Assembly (NCBI GenBank): GCA_016169955.1 | Contig: JABJUM010000043.1 | Location: 124,001-188,000, forward strand | Source of the DNA: Phytophthora vignae f. sp. vignae | Taxonomy: Eukaryota; Oomycota; Peronosporomycetes; Peronosporales; Peronosporaceae | Reading direction: 5' to 3' | Length of the DNA stretch: 64,000 nt | In this document: piece after piece, positions 19,640 to 29,606 of the stretch | Numbering within the stretch: the first letter of the stretch is position 1 | Layout: every line of letters begins with the position of its first letter | Notes under the pieces: generated by a model | The model's database searches: none | What the model saw: only the letters and a program-made list of their open reading frames with translations | What the model was told of the DNA's origin: nothing | Translations under genes and position numbers: made by a program

Positions 19640-20072
19640 CAGCCACTTGTAACTATAACAGACGCGATGTCTGTTATAGGTACAAACACTTCCTCGGCCT
19701 TGATGTACGTTACATCAAGTGCCACATTCATTTACGGTCACCACGACGGGTGGCCCATAGACATTTAGGATTCCTATTGGTTGAAAGCAGCATCTTTTAA
19801 CCAATGAGCGACATGCATAGCAGTGGAATTCTGCCAACCAGCCGTTGGCAGATTCCTAACTTAGAATATTACATTTAGAGGAAGTCAGAAAACATAAAAC
19901 AAAAATATCAGTTCTCATTTTAACCCAAAAACATTATTTGGATCGTTTATTTAGATTAATCTATACTCGGAGGCCCGAGTATAATTAACTCTAGTTTAAA
20001 CTAAGCTGCGCTTCCTCATACACGTGCGCATACGTGTAAGCTGTTGTAGTGGGCCAAGGTAGGCCCATTACA
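19640..20072 (+). repeat. E2 3' LTR, missing its first 29 bp
   Basis: The 433 bp match 11077-11113 plus 12245-12640 with no difference seen by eye, and end CCCATTACA followed by CGTGG. The first 29 bp of the LTR and any polypurine tract are replaced by antisense-ORF sequence, so a small deletion spans the LTR edge. It preserves the empty site for the palindromic element in the other LTR. Confidence 0.92.
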
Positions 20073-21477
20073 CGTGGTGCGAAAGCACCTTCAAAATCAC
20101 GGGCCGCAGGGCCGAAGACCAGGTCGGCCAAGGCCAGGGACGCGTCGTCCGCGCTGAGGGAGGCCACGGAGACGGCCAAGGAGGCGGTGCGCTCTCGTAG
20201 CAGCACGCCGGAGGGCGGGCGCCGGTCTCGGAGTCGGAGCAAGACTCCCGAGGCCGCGCCAAGTGGTGAGGGAAGCTCCCAGCCCCAGTCGGGGCGGGCC
20301 AAGTCGGCCTTCGACTGGTCGGCCAGCATCGAGAACTGCACGATGCTTGTGCATTCCGGTGAGAGCTCACCCGAGGGCAGCGAGAACGCCGCCAAAGACG
20401 AAGCGCTGGCGGCAAGCAGCACGCCCAGCTCTCCGCCATTCCCGAAGGCTCCGTCCAAGAAGGAGGCCGAGGACGTCGAGTCCAGCGCCGGCGCCGGCGA
20501 CGGCAAGCAGGCGGAGGAAGACGACGACGTCATGGCCGACACTGAAGACATGGCCGAGAAGTCGCTGAGCGACGCGGGCTCCGAGCCCAAGGCGGCGTCG
20601 CCACTCAAGCGTCTGACGCTGGCACAGGGTCGTGAACGTGCCCAAGCGTCGAAGGCGACGGCCGCCGCGAAGGCCAAACATGCCAGGGCGCAGAAGCGTT
20701 CCGCTTCCAGGTCGCCCAGCCCCGGACCAGGCACCCACTTGTTCAGCGACTCGGAGGACGAGGAGGGTGCCGTCCATGAGCCCAGAGAGCTCTCCAATGA
20801 CCTCGACGAGCAGCAGGAGAGCTACCGTACTGCTCGCTCGGGCGCGCAAGCCAGGCAGTCGTCTGCCGCGACTGCTGTTGAGTCATCTTCTGGCAGGAGT
20901 GCCTCGCATCCGCCGGGCTACTTCCCGCCCGAGCCTAGCACCGGAGCGCCTGCGCTGTTGGAGAAGCTCTCGGCTCCTCGTGGCCTTGTCGGCGGGTACA
21001 CCTCAAGGGGTTCCTATGAGCGTGCACTCGTCGAGAAGGAGCCACTCTTCCTTGGCGACGTTGAAGTCGCCCGGTGTGTGCTACTAGCACCACACAAGCT
21101 CACACTGAAGGAGTTCACCACGCTTCGCAAGAAGCCGGAGGACAAGGGTGGACTCCATCCTGTGTGGGGTTTCCACTGGGTCAAGCCAAACGACAGCATG
21201 ATCTGGGGTGAGGTTGAAGACCTCTTCTGGCGCTACGTCGAGCGCAAGGGGTTTTCCGACCAAGAGTTCAAGGAACTCCGTGAGGATCGCACTCTGGCCG
21301 CCATCCTGGACTTGCGCGAGCTCCGTATCGAGTTCGCTCAACTATTGAGCAAGCGCAAGCTCCGCGGGAGGATGGACGAGCTCAAGAAGGAGGCGAAAGC
21401 CAAAGCTCGTGACGAGCGTGGGCGCGATGCGACTACGTCTGCTACCGTGCCCCGTGCACCGGCCAAGAGGCCAAGGA

Positions 21478-24400
21478 CTACTTACGAAGCTGCCGCTGCT
21501 TCTCGTCCCAGATCGCAACTGCCTTCGGGCAGTCTGCCTGGAGCTGTTCAACAGGCTCCCATGAGTTATCCGACTCCGGGTAACCTCGCCACTTCACGAG
21601 CAGCTGGCGCTTGCCATGGAGACGCCGCTCCTGGACGACTCGTTCCACGTGGTAGTGGATCTGCCCATTACGGTCAAGGAGGGCCGGCGGAGGTCTCGCA
21701 CGACCATGGCTACGAGCCTGAGGCAACGCAGCCGCATGCTGGGGCCCAGAGTCAGGTGGTGACCCTGCAGCAAGAGGAGATTCGTCTTCTCCGGGAGCGC
21801 GTGTACGCCCTTGAGATCGCGCTTGGCATCGGCCTTGGTGGCGAGGCTGCCTCTCGTGCTGGCCAGCCTGGTGCCGTGGAGCGGCTCCGTGCGGACGTTC
21901 GTGCGCTGTTTCAGGAGACTCGCGAGCTCCATGGTCGAGTGGACCGTCGGGCCGACGTGACGTCCTTGGAGTCACTGCGAAGCGAGATCGCTGGCCTTCG
22001 GGCCGAGCTCCGTGGCCCCATGTCGTATCCGGAGCCGGCGCATCATTATCAGGCCCCGTATGGCCATGGCTACGCAAGCCCTGCGTACGCCGCTCCGACG
22101 TACGCCTCGTCTTCGTCGTCTTACGACCAGCGCGCGTACCAGGCGCCGTACCGCGACCCGACGCCGCTCTTCGAGGAGTTGCGGTCGTCTCCGCCGGGGT
22201 ACCCACCGCTTCCTGCGGGGTATCCTGAGCCTGAGGGTCATGGTACCTCTTCAGACGACCCACGTAGAACGTCGGGTGAGTCGTCATCGACTTAGGCAAG
22301 TCTATCGTGTACGCCGCGCCGTGTCGGCTGAGGACCGCGAAGGGTCCAATGAAGCGGTGCTTCAGCTTGTTGCTCTCGACCGAGCTAACTGTGTTTAGCG
22401 GTAGGTTTCTAGTATCTAGGAGAACTAAATCCCCAACCTTAAACACGTTCATGTTTCCTCTTCCATTTCTGTCCGAGTACTCCTTCTGTTTGTCTTGGGC
22501 TTGAGCCATGGTGTCTCGCACCCTGCTGATGATGTTCAACCTGTCTTCGACAAACGAGGACAATTGCTTCCGCAAGGCGGCTGGACTCACGTCCGAGACC
22601 TGGGAGGAAAGGGTTTTCCGAGCCTCTCCCCCACTTACGACCGAAGCCCCGGTGCTGCCTCGTAATGTGAGCGGCACCTGAGGGTGGCGTAACCCGTTGA
22701 GGTAAAAGGGCGTAAAGCCCGTCGATGCATGCACCGCATTGTTGAGTGCGAACTCAACCATGGGCAAGCGATCGGCCCAAGAGCGGGGCATCTCCGCGCA
22801 GATACTGCGGAGCGTGTCCTCGAGCACGCGATTGACGCGCTCCGTCTGGCCGTCGGTCTGCGGGTGATCCGCCGTCGACATCGACAGCCGTGTGCCCAGA
22901 AGGCTAAACAGCGTCTGCCAGAACGCAGCGGTGAACCGCGGGTCTCGGTCAGAGACGATGGTCTCGGGCAGACCGTGGTGTCGGAAGACACAGTCCATGA
23001 ACAGGCGAGCGACCTCAGCGCCAGTGACTGTGTCACGAACCGGAGCAAAGTGTACCATCTTGCTCAGGCGGCACACAAAGGCAACAACGCCGGTGTTGCC
23101 ACGGTCATCGGCCGGAAGCCCGAAGACAAAGTCGAGACTCATCGACGTCCAGCAGTCCACTGGGATGGGCAGGCTCTGCAAAGGAGCCGAGGCGTGACCA
23201 GCAGGCTTCACGCGCTGGCACGTCTCGCACGTCCGGACGTAGGTGGCGACCCACTTGTACATGTGAGGCCACCAGAACATCTGAGAGACGGACGCGTACG
23301 TCTTCTCACGGCCGAGATGGCCACTGGATGGCGCATCGTGCGCTTCCATCAGGATGTCGTACTTGAGATCCTCGTCGTTGGGCACGACAATACGGGGAGG
23401 ATCCTCGGGCTCCACCCTATAGTGGAGCAAGCCATCAGCCCACTCATAGCGATGCAGCCGTGCACGCTGGCGGGGCGTGAGCCACTCAGCCTTGGCGTCA
23501 GCGCCAGCGGCTAAGAACCGCACCACAGAACCAAGGTTGGCATCGTCTCGGTATGCCAACCGGATGCGATCATACAGATCCGTCGTGACTCGACTAATGT
23601 GAGCAAGCTCGTAGTCGGGTCGGCGCGACAGCGCATCGGCGAGCACGTTAAGCTTGCCCGGCTGGTACTCAACGCGGAAGTTGTATTCCGCGAAGAATGA
23701 CAGCCAGCGCGCCATCCGCTGAGAGAGGTGCGGCGAGTTGACGGCAGTCCGCAAGGACGCGTGGTCTGTATAGACGACAAAGGGCGTCGAGCCCAGGAGG
23801 TGCACTCGGAACTTGACAAGAGCGTACTTCATGGCAAGTAGCTCCTTGTCGTGGACTGGGTAGTTCCGTTCGGCTGCCTTGAGCTGCCTGGACTGGAACG
23901 AGATGACTCGTTCGTGGCCTTCATCATCGGCCTGCAATAGCGCACAGCCAATTGCGTAGTCTGACGCATCACAGACAACGCTGAAAGGCTTCGTCTCGTC
24001 CGGCAAGGCCAGGACGGGCGCGCGCTGTAAGCTCGCCTTGATGTCGTCAAACGCATCTTGATGACGCTGTTCCCAGCGCCAGTCGACGTCCTTCTTCAGG
24101 AGATCCGACAGCGGCCGTGCCAATCCGGCGTAGCCAGCACTGTACTTGTGCAAGTAGTTGGCAAGGCCCAACCACTGTCGTAGGTCCTTCTGCGACCGAG
24201 GTGGCGGCCAAGCCGCGATGGCTTTCACCTTCTCCGGGTCCGCCCGGACCCCGGCGCTGCTGACGAAGCAGCCCAGGACCTTGATCTCCTCAGCTGCGAA
24301 CACGCACTTGTCGATGTTGGCGTATAGCTTGTTCGCCCGCATGACTTCGAACACACGTCGAAGGTGCTGGAGATGCATCTCCATGGCCGTCTGGCCTGCC

Positions 24401-26310
24401 TCGGCACGGCTGTGGACGAATATGTCGTCAAAGTACGTTTGTGCGAACGCACGCAAAGGTCGGAACAGTTGTGTGACCAAGCGATTGAACGTTGCCGGGG
24501 CGTTTGAAAGCCCCTGAGGCATGACCAGCCACTCCCAGAGCATGCCGCTCGGTGTACTCACAGCCGTGAGAGGGATGTCGCTCTCGCGCATCAGGATCTG
24601 GTAGTATCCGTCCACCAGGTCCAGCGCGCTGTACAGCGTGCAGCCGGCCATGTTGTTGAGCAACACGTCCTTGCGCGGGATCGGTGTCTGCGCAGGCACT
24701 GTCGCGCTGTTCAGCTTGTTGTAAGCATGAACCAGACGCCACTTTCCGTTCGGTTTACGAACACAGAAGGTAGGTGTCGAGTGCGGAGACTTCGACTCCC
24801 GCACCATGCCTGCCTTCGCCTTGGCGGCAAAGAAGACATCAATGACTTCACACTGCTCCCGGGGAAGAGGCCATTGCCTCGTGACACAGTACTTCGTGCC
24901 CGGCACGAGGTCGATCTCGTGCCTGATTCCCCTGTCTGGTGGGAGTTTGGACGGCGGGTCCTTGGACACCACGTCCTCGAACTCCTTCACCAAGGGATAC
25001 ACCGGATCCTTCGGGTTCTTGAGGATCTCAGAACCCATGCGCGACGCGCGCTGTCTTCGGAACTCTTCCAGGACGTCCTTGTCCATGACCGAGGACGAGT
25101 TCAACTCGGCCGTCGAAGGCTCCGGCCTAAGGAGAACCAACTCTGCGATCTCCCCGGCCTGTAGCTCGGCCAGGAAGTCCTCCATGGCGAGCTCTTCAAG
25201 GTTCAGTAATTCTGAAACCTCGGGCAGTGCTGTGAGCTGGACAGCCCCTGCCTTGACCCGACGACCGATCACGCCGTCGAAGATGTGATAGCATTCTTCG
25301 GCGGCTGGAGTCCTCACTGGAGGCTCGGAGTCGCTGGCGACTGGCGTGGTCGGCCTCACGACTAAGCCCGGCTTGCGACGTGACCCTCGGGTGTCTTCGT
25401 CTTGTGGCACCGCCTTGACGGCACCACTGATCGTCTTGATCTTGTGCGGAACTATGTTACCCGCCTTGTTCTTGAGCGGAACTTGGTTACCCGCCTTGCT
25501 GGGTGGAACTATGTTACCCACCTCGCCGTGTGGAACTTGGTTACCCACACCAGGAGCGCCTCCAGCGCCTACCGCATCAGTTATGGTCTGAGTGACCTCC
25601 TGTGGAACTATGTTACCCACATCGGAAGCGCCTGCAGTGCCTTCCTCATCAGTTTTGGTCTGAGTGACCTCGCGTGGAACTTGGTTACCCACGCCAGCGC
25701 CAGCGGCGCCTTCTCCAGCAGCGTCCGCTGCCTGCGGTACTTCGTTACCCGCATGTGGACCTACGTTACCCACCTGGTAGGTGCTGTCCAGCACCTCCAC
25801 TCTTAGGCCTTGACCGGCCCGGTCGGAGTCGACGTCAGTCTCGACGGACCCCAAGAGCTCGTTAGACGCTGCTGCGTCCTGGCGGCCCTCGCGGGTACCC
25901 CAGCTGCTGCCAGAGGTGGGAACATGACTCACCAAAGCTCTGTCAGAGCGTGGGGGACGGCTAGCCCCGATGGCTTTGCCGCGCCAGTCTATCCAAGGCT
26001 CGTGCTTCTCCAGCCACGGCATGCCAAGGATCAAGTCGTACTTGTCCATGTCTAGGACCAAGAACGGCTCCGTGCTGTCGAAGTCCTCGAACTTGACAGC
26101 GAGGTCCATGTGGACCCGAGGTACTTCTACCACTGTACCGTCGGCCAGTCTTACTGAGACCAGCCCGTTGCCTTTGCTGCCTCGCAGCGCATCGGCGTAC
26201 TTGTCGCGATTACATGCGACAGTCTGGCGGCGCGCAAAGTTCTTTGACGCCCCAGAGTCGATCAAGATTCTCAAGGGATGATCGTATCCCGGTACACTCG
26301 CGTATACCAC
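21478..26310 (-). CDS. pol: E3 Pol polyprotein with chromodomain
   Basis: The intact 1610-codon frame is open further upstream to the frameshift hairpin at 26420-26445, in the -1 frame relative to gag. Order: aspartic protease (DSGASKNF, about residue 18), a linker with many GNQVP/GNIVP repeats, reverse transcriptase (about 430-690, YFDDIF near 630), RNase H (CDASDYAIG near 780), zinc-binding integrase (HLGREK ... CETCQRVK near 1000), integrase core (SLDFVFG, SDRDPRF, TDGQTERVNRV) and chromodomain (YHVERVVQERRL ... LVKWRGYP ... SWEP near 1550-1600). Its C-terminal 818 bp overlap the antisense ORF. Reverse transcriptase and integrase closely resemble those of E2, but the coding DNA lacks the dense hairpins of E2. 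Confidence 0.95.
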   Translation of the reverse strand: MVYASVPGYDHPLRILIDSGASKNFARRQTVACNRDKYADALRGSKGNGLVSVRLADGTVVEVPRVHMDLAVKFEDFDSTEPFLVLDMDKYDLILGMPWLEKHEPWIDWRGKAIGASRPPRSDRALVSHVPTSGSSWGTREGRQDAAASNELLGSVETDVDSDRAGQGLRVEVLDSTYQVGNVGPHAGNEVPQAADAAGEGAAGAGVGNQVPREVTQTKTDEEGTAGASDVGNIVPQEVTQTITDAVGAGGAPGVGNQVPHGEVGNIVPPSKAGNQVPLKNKAGNIVPHKIKTISGAVKAVPQDEDTRGSRRKPGLVVRPTTPVASDSEPPVRTPAAEECYHIFDGVIGRRVKAGAVQLTALPEVSELLNLEELAMEDFLAELQAGEIAELVLLRPEPSTAELNSSSVMDKDVLEEFRRQRASRMGSEILKNPKDPVYPLVKEFEDVVSKDPPSKLPPDRGIRHEIDLVPGTKYCVTRQWPLPREQCEVIDVFFAAKAKAGMVRESKSPHSTPTFCVRKPNGKWRLVHAYNKLNSATVPAQTPIPRKDVLLNNMAGCTLYSALDLVDGYYQILMRESDIPLTAVSTPSGMLWEWLVMPQGLSNAPATFNRLVTQLFRPLRAFAQTYFDDIFVHSRAEAGQTAMEMHLQHLRRVFEVMRANKLYANIDKCVFAAEEIKVLGCFVSSAGVRADPEKVKAIAAWPPPRSQKDLRQWLGLANYLHKYSAGYAGLARPLSDLLKKDVDWRWEQRHQDAFDDIKASLQRAPVLALPDETKPFSVVCDASDYAIGCALLQADDEGHERVISFQSRQLKAAERNYPVHDKELLAMKYALVKFRVHLLGSTPFVVYTDHASLRTAVNSPHLSQRMARWLSFFAEYNFRVEYQPGKLNVLADALSRRPDYELAHISRVTTDLYDRIRLAYRDDANLGSVVRFLAAGADAKAEWLTPRQRARLHRYEWADGLLHYRVEPEDPPRIVVPNDEDLKYDILMEAHDAPSSGHLGREKTYASVSQMFWWPHMYKWVATYVRTCETCQRVKPAGHASAPLQSLPIPVDCWTSMSLDFVFGLPADDRGNTGVVAFVCRLSKMVHFAPVRDTVTGAEVARLFMDCVFRHHGLPETIVSDRDPRFTAAFWQTLFSLLGTRLSMSTADHPQTDGQTERVNRVLEDTLRSICAEMPRSWADRLPMVEFALNNAVHASTGFTPFYLNGLRHPQVPLTLRGSTGASVVSGGEARKTLSSQVSDVSPAALRKQLSSFVEDRLNIISRVRDTMAQAQDKQKEYSDRNGRGNMNVFKVGDLVLLDTRNLPLNTVSSVESNKLKHRFIGPFAVLSRHGAAYTIDLPKSMTTHPTFYVGRLKRYHDPQAQDTPQEAVGTPAETTATPRRAASGRGTAPGTRAGRKTTKTRRTSERRTQGLRSHGHTGPDNDAPAPDTTWGHGARPEGQRSRFAVTPRTSRRPDGPLDHGARESPETAHERPHGAAPRHQAGQHERQPRHQGRCQARSQGRTRAPGEDESPLAAGSPPDSGPQHAAALPQARSHGRARPPPALLDRNGQIHYHVERVVQERRLHGKRQLLVKWRGYPESDNSWEPVEQLQADCPKAVAIWDEKQRQLRK

Positions 26311-26419
26311 AAGCAGCCCACCGCTGCCCTTCTCCGCTTCGAGAGTACACAGACTCTCAGGGGCTAAGTCCCCATGGCGTGCGCCACCCGCACGCCCCTC
26401 ATGAAGACTTAGTGTTTCC

Positions 26420-26445
26420 CCAGTAGGGCCCCCCGCCCCTACTGG
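26420..26445 (-). promoter_or_regulatory. E3 gag-pol junction hairpin
   Basis: The minus strand reads CCAGTAGGG, an 8-nt loop and CCCTACTGG: a perfect 9-bp stem containing the gag stop (TAG at 26439-26441). It occupies the same place as the E2 hairpin, and the downstream -1 frame products share a TPVGAG-PTG segment. The upstream slip site reads CAG GGG AAC, which is not a canonical X_XXY_YYZ heptamer. Confidence 0.7.
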
Positions 26446-27022
26446 TGTCCGGCGTTCCCCTGGTTCCTGGGGCGCGGCTTCTGCCAGCGACCCCTAGAAC
26501 CAAAGGGCCTCGAAGAGAACTTCTTCTTCAGTCTTCCCGCGGGACAGGCACGCTTCATGTGCCCAAGCTTGTCACAGCCGTAGCAGCGAATGTCGCTCTG
26601 CTCGGCCATGCCCAGATCCATGGGAACCGGCCCGTTGGTCGCTCCACTACCGGAGTTACCACTAGGCGCACCGCCAGAGGCAGGGTTGCTCTGCCATACC
26701 GTGGCGGGGGTACGAGCCTGCTTGTGGCTGTACTCCTCCTGGAGGGCAATCTGAATCGCCTCCTCCATAGTGTTCGCTTGCACACGGAACAGTTGCGTGC
26801 GGGCAGGGCCGACACGCAGACCGTCCATGAACACGGTCACCTTGATGTGTTCAGGCAGGGGGTTCCCCACCAGAGAGGCCGTGAGCACTCGCATCTCCTG
26901 GATGTACTCATGCAGCTCGCGCCTTCCTTGTTTGCAGGCGAGGAAGTGCGAGCGCTGGCGGTACTCGTAGTTCGCCGGGAGGAACGCGGCCCGCAGCTGT
27001 TCGCACAGCTGGGACCATGATG
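26439..27022 (-). pseudogene. gag: E3 gag, C-terminal part
   Basis: This is the second half of a gag gene split by MULE-2. It holds the end of the capsid domain (YEYRQRSHFLACKQGRRELHEY), MDGLRVGPARTQLF, and one CCHC knuckle (CYGCDKLGHMKRAC), ending GNAGHQ before the hairpin stop. The frame runs straight into 35013-35433 once the insertion and one target duplication are removed. Confidence 0.88.
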
Positions 27023-27807
27023 CGAAGCATCCGAGGGGGGTGTTTCAGCACCCAAAAAAATCGGCTGTAGCACCTACACTTAAGTGAACACCACCACAGC
27101 AAAACAAAAAAACGCCCACATAGCAAATATAGCATATCCACGGAAGGAATAGGAGTTCGCCATCGTACTCACGTGTAATAACACCGACAGGAAGGGGTTC
27201 ACGCACGCATATTCGTTACCCATGTACACATACAGGAGTGATCGACGTGCACATCGGCTTCAACGCGACTGTCGCCTCACATCCATCCCTCTGCGCTTCA
27301 TGCGCTAAATCGGCGTGAACGACGGTGGCGATTTGGCCAAGCTCGAGGACCTGACAGTCCCGGGCGATGTGCCCGGGACAAACTGCTGTAACACCTCCCT
27401 ATCATGAAAACCAACTTCCGCCGTGACTCGCTCGAGTATCTTAGTGATCTCACCCGCATTCACACGTCGCTTGTTGCGCAGACTGTGAACACCTTGGCGT
27501 GCGTGTCGAGCCTTAAAGAGAATTTATACAACGACTGAGCCAGGATCTGGTCAAGGACGTCCCCAAGCTTGTCACGTTGCGAGCGTCGTCACACAGGTCG
27601 AATTGGAATCAAGCTGCAGCTGAGTACCATCATGCAGTCCTGCGCACATACAGGGCCAGCAATAAACAATAGATGGTAGTGGTCAGGAGAGCATCGAGGT
27701 CATACTTCTTCAATTAGCCATCAGTAAACTTTAACCTGAATTTGAGTGAATAGCAATGCAAATAGTATATTGAGAATGAATAAAAGATGCGAGCAAGCTT
27801 ACTTCCT

Positions 27808-28870
27808 CTAACGCTTAGCGATACTTGTACGTGTCCGCTTTCCGTTTTGTAAGCGAGACTCAATCGATCGCTTCGTTGGTTTTGGTGCGCGACGAGAGCG
27901 ACGGACACCGACCTGCACATTTCTGTTAGTAGGGTCTTCAGCTGTACTGCTGGGGCCACCACCTCGTGGACGCTCGACTTGGTCTGCCAATTCTACGACA
28001 GGATAAAGAGTAAGACCGCTTTGGACGCTTTCGGGCTTACGGTCATCCTGAGCGAGCTGGACCGAAAGTTGAATTGTGGCAGCAGGAAGGCCTAGCTGTG
28101 TGCTCGTAGATGGCAAATCTGACTGCATCCTGCGTACTGTCGTAGTCACCACCATCGTTCTGTTCTCCCTGGTGTAAAGCAGGGGCCAATTCGTGAACAG
28201 TATTTTGCGGAAGCTGACGTTCAGTGTCGGCTTCAATCACAATGTTGCCAGCGACTCGATTTAGTTCCTGGGTTTGTTGCACTTCTTGGGCACGAGTAGT
28301 GGGGGTATCTTCAGCGGAATTCGCTCTGTCGCTATCACGAGCATTCGCGTCAACTACATCTGCAGATTCCACGCGTACACGATATGCGCGATGACGTGGG
28401 TGCACGAATTGTCTGCCATTGTTGCCCACGCCTGGCATATGCACGCCAGCATGGATACAGGCTGCAGCAAGATGACAGCAGGCACCGTTTTTCTCGAAGT
28501 ATGGACATGGGCAAGCCTTGCTGCGGACATCGACAACCCAGCCAGCAGTAGGCATACCTTCTAGTTGCTTGCGCCTAGAATTGGCGGATTTAATCGACTG
28601 CTTCACCGACTTCTTCTCTGTGACGGTTAGAGCCAAAGGCCGATGCAGGACGCGATACAAATCCGCCTGGACTGTCCCAATCGGAGGCAGACGCTCTGCG
28701 GAGATGCAACCTCGGCGGCTCAGAAGTCGGTACAGGAGCATCAGCCTTTCTGACGCTGTTGGAAAATTGCAGAAAACCACATTTCGATGCAGAAATGCAA
28801 GTCGCGCACCATTAAGGCTCTTGATTAATTGATCGGGGGTGTGCTCGCCGTCCGGGCACTCCAGTTTCAA
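27808..28870 (-). pseudogene. MULE-2 transposase, C-terminal part
   Basis: The reading begins at the MULE-1 duplication (RLKLECPDGE) and includes a SWIM zinc finger (CPCPYFEKNGACCHLAAACIHA), normal for MULE transposases, followed by a variable tail. One frame stops at 28043 (GPARSG); an overlapping frame from about 28130 continues to a very basic tail (RRSRRAPKPTKRS) ending at 27808, so a frameshift or a small intron near 28050-28130 is likely. Confidence 0.75.
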
Positions 28871-28999
28871 TCGACGATGGGAACTTTATCAAAACTGCCC
28901 ACAAACATGTCACTCTTTATCAAAAGTGCCCTCAAATGATCTGATTGGTAGAAACGCCGTATCCATCGGTATTGGGGATTATCACATAAGCTGACGCGG

Positions 29000-29130
29000 A
29001 GACGCAGAGAGGCGAGGCTGGAGGCGCCGAGCCTGAAGGCGCACACAGAGTCCACGGAGAGGCGAGGCTGAAGGCGCAGACAGAGTCCACGGAGAGGCGA
29101 GGCTGGAGGCGGAGGCGGTGACTACGGAGA
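29000..29130 (+). repeat. GC-rich minisatellite in MULE-1
   Basis: GAGAGGCGAGGCTG recurs at about 29007, 29057 and 29092, separated by related CAGAGTCCACG segments (35 and 50 bp spacing). It lies between the left terminal repeat and the transposase gene. No gene is supported in 28953-29606. Confidence 0.7.
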
Positions 29131-29606
29131 CTGGCGGTGGAGACGTTGCTGCGCTGGCGTCGAGGAAGGCGCCGCGGCGGCGTTGACAGGTAGTGACTAC
29201 CAATCCATGAGCGCATGGGCTTACGGAAGGTGACCGATTCGGTCGATCGCCCACTCACCAGCAATCGTTACTTACTGCAGGTCACCAATGGCGCCGCCTT
29301 TGACGCTCTACCTCGCAGTGCAAGAATCGTCTCGAACTCGACGTCTACTCGATATGACTGTGTCGCTGATATCAGGCACCTATTGACAGAGGCGAGTGAG
29401 GGAACGACCGTAGTGTTGAACGCCGTCTCTTGCGGCAGGAGCCTAGTGCGAAGTGTTGATACGAGTACGAGACGGATACGTAGCTACTATAGGTAAGCCT
29501 TTGCCAAGGCATAGGACAAATTCATCCCTGGTAGCAAGTGACTAATGAAAATGAGATGTATTATTATCTTTTGAATAATGCACGGTGTTCTCTCTCAATC
29601 TTCTTC

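Larger units (their letters stand above)
11048..20072 (+). mobile_element. E2: gypsy chromovirus inserted into E3
   Basis: E2 is flanked by the 5-bp duplication CGTGG (11043-11047 and 20073-20077). Its 462-bp 5' LTR (excluding the palindromic insert) begins TGTAACGGGG and ends CCCATTACA. The 3' LTR lacks its first 29 bp but is otherwise the same length and I see no difference. Internal order: primer-binding site, gag, -1 frameshift cassette, pol with C-terminal chromodomain, convergent antisense ORF, 3' LTR. It shares the LTR start, primer-binding site and layout with E3. The near-identical LTRs and intact pol suggest recent insertion. Confidence 0.95.
11022..22295 (+). pseudogene. E3 antisense ORF (about 750 codons), split by E2
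   Basis: The ATG at 11022 opens MPPKRSARG. After removing E2 (11048-20072) and one copy of the CGTGG duplication, the frame continues without a stop from 20073 to the TAG at 22293-22295. It therefore runs opposite to E3 gag-pol and starts 187 bp inside the LTR. The product has a Ser/Arg/Lys-rich N-terminus, an acidic low-complexity stretch, a globular central region (about LLEKLSAPRGLVGG to EAKAKARDERGRD), a predicted coiled coil (TLQQEEIRLLRERVYALE onward) and a Tyr/Pro/Ser-rich tail. The last 818 bp overlap the C-terminal coding end of pol on the other strand. Function unknown. Plant Grande/RIRE2 elements also carry antisense ORFs, but I see no sequence link. Confidence 0.7.

Noticed and set aside
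20049..20072. GTG start of the E3 antisense ORF inside the E2 LTR
   Set aside because: The reading through the LTR end is accidental. The true start is ATG 11022, recovered by removing E2 and one CGTGG copy.
28867..29055. Small ORF spanning the left MULE-1 end
   Set aside because: It only reads through the terminal inverted repeat; the mirror copy at 33260-33332 gives a similar accidental reading that extends the MULE-2 transposase by 19 codons.
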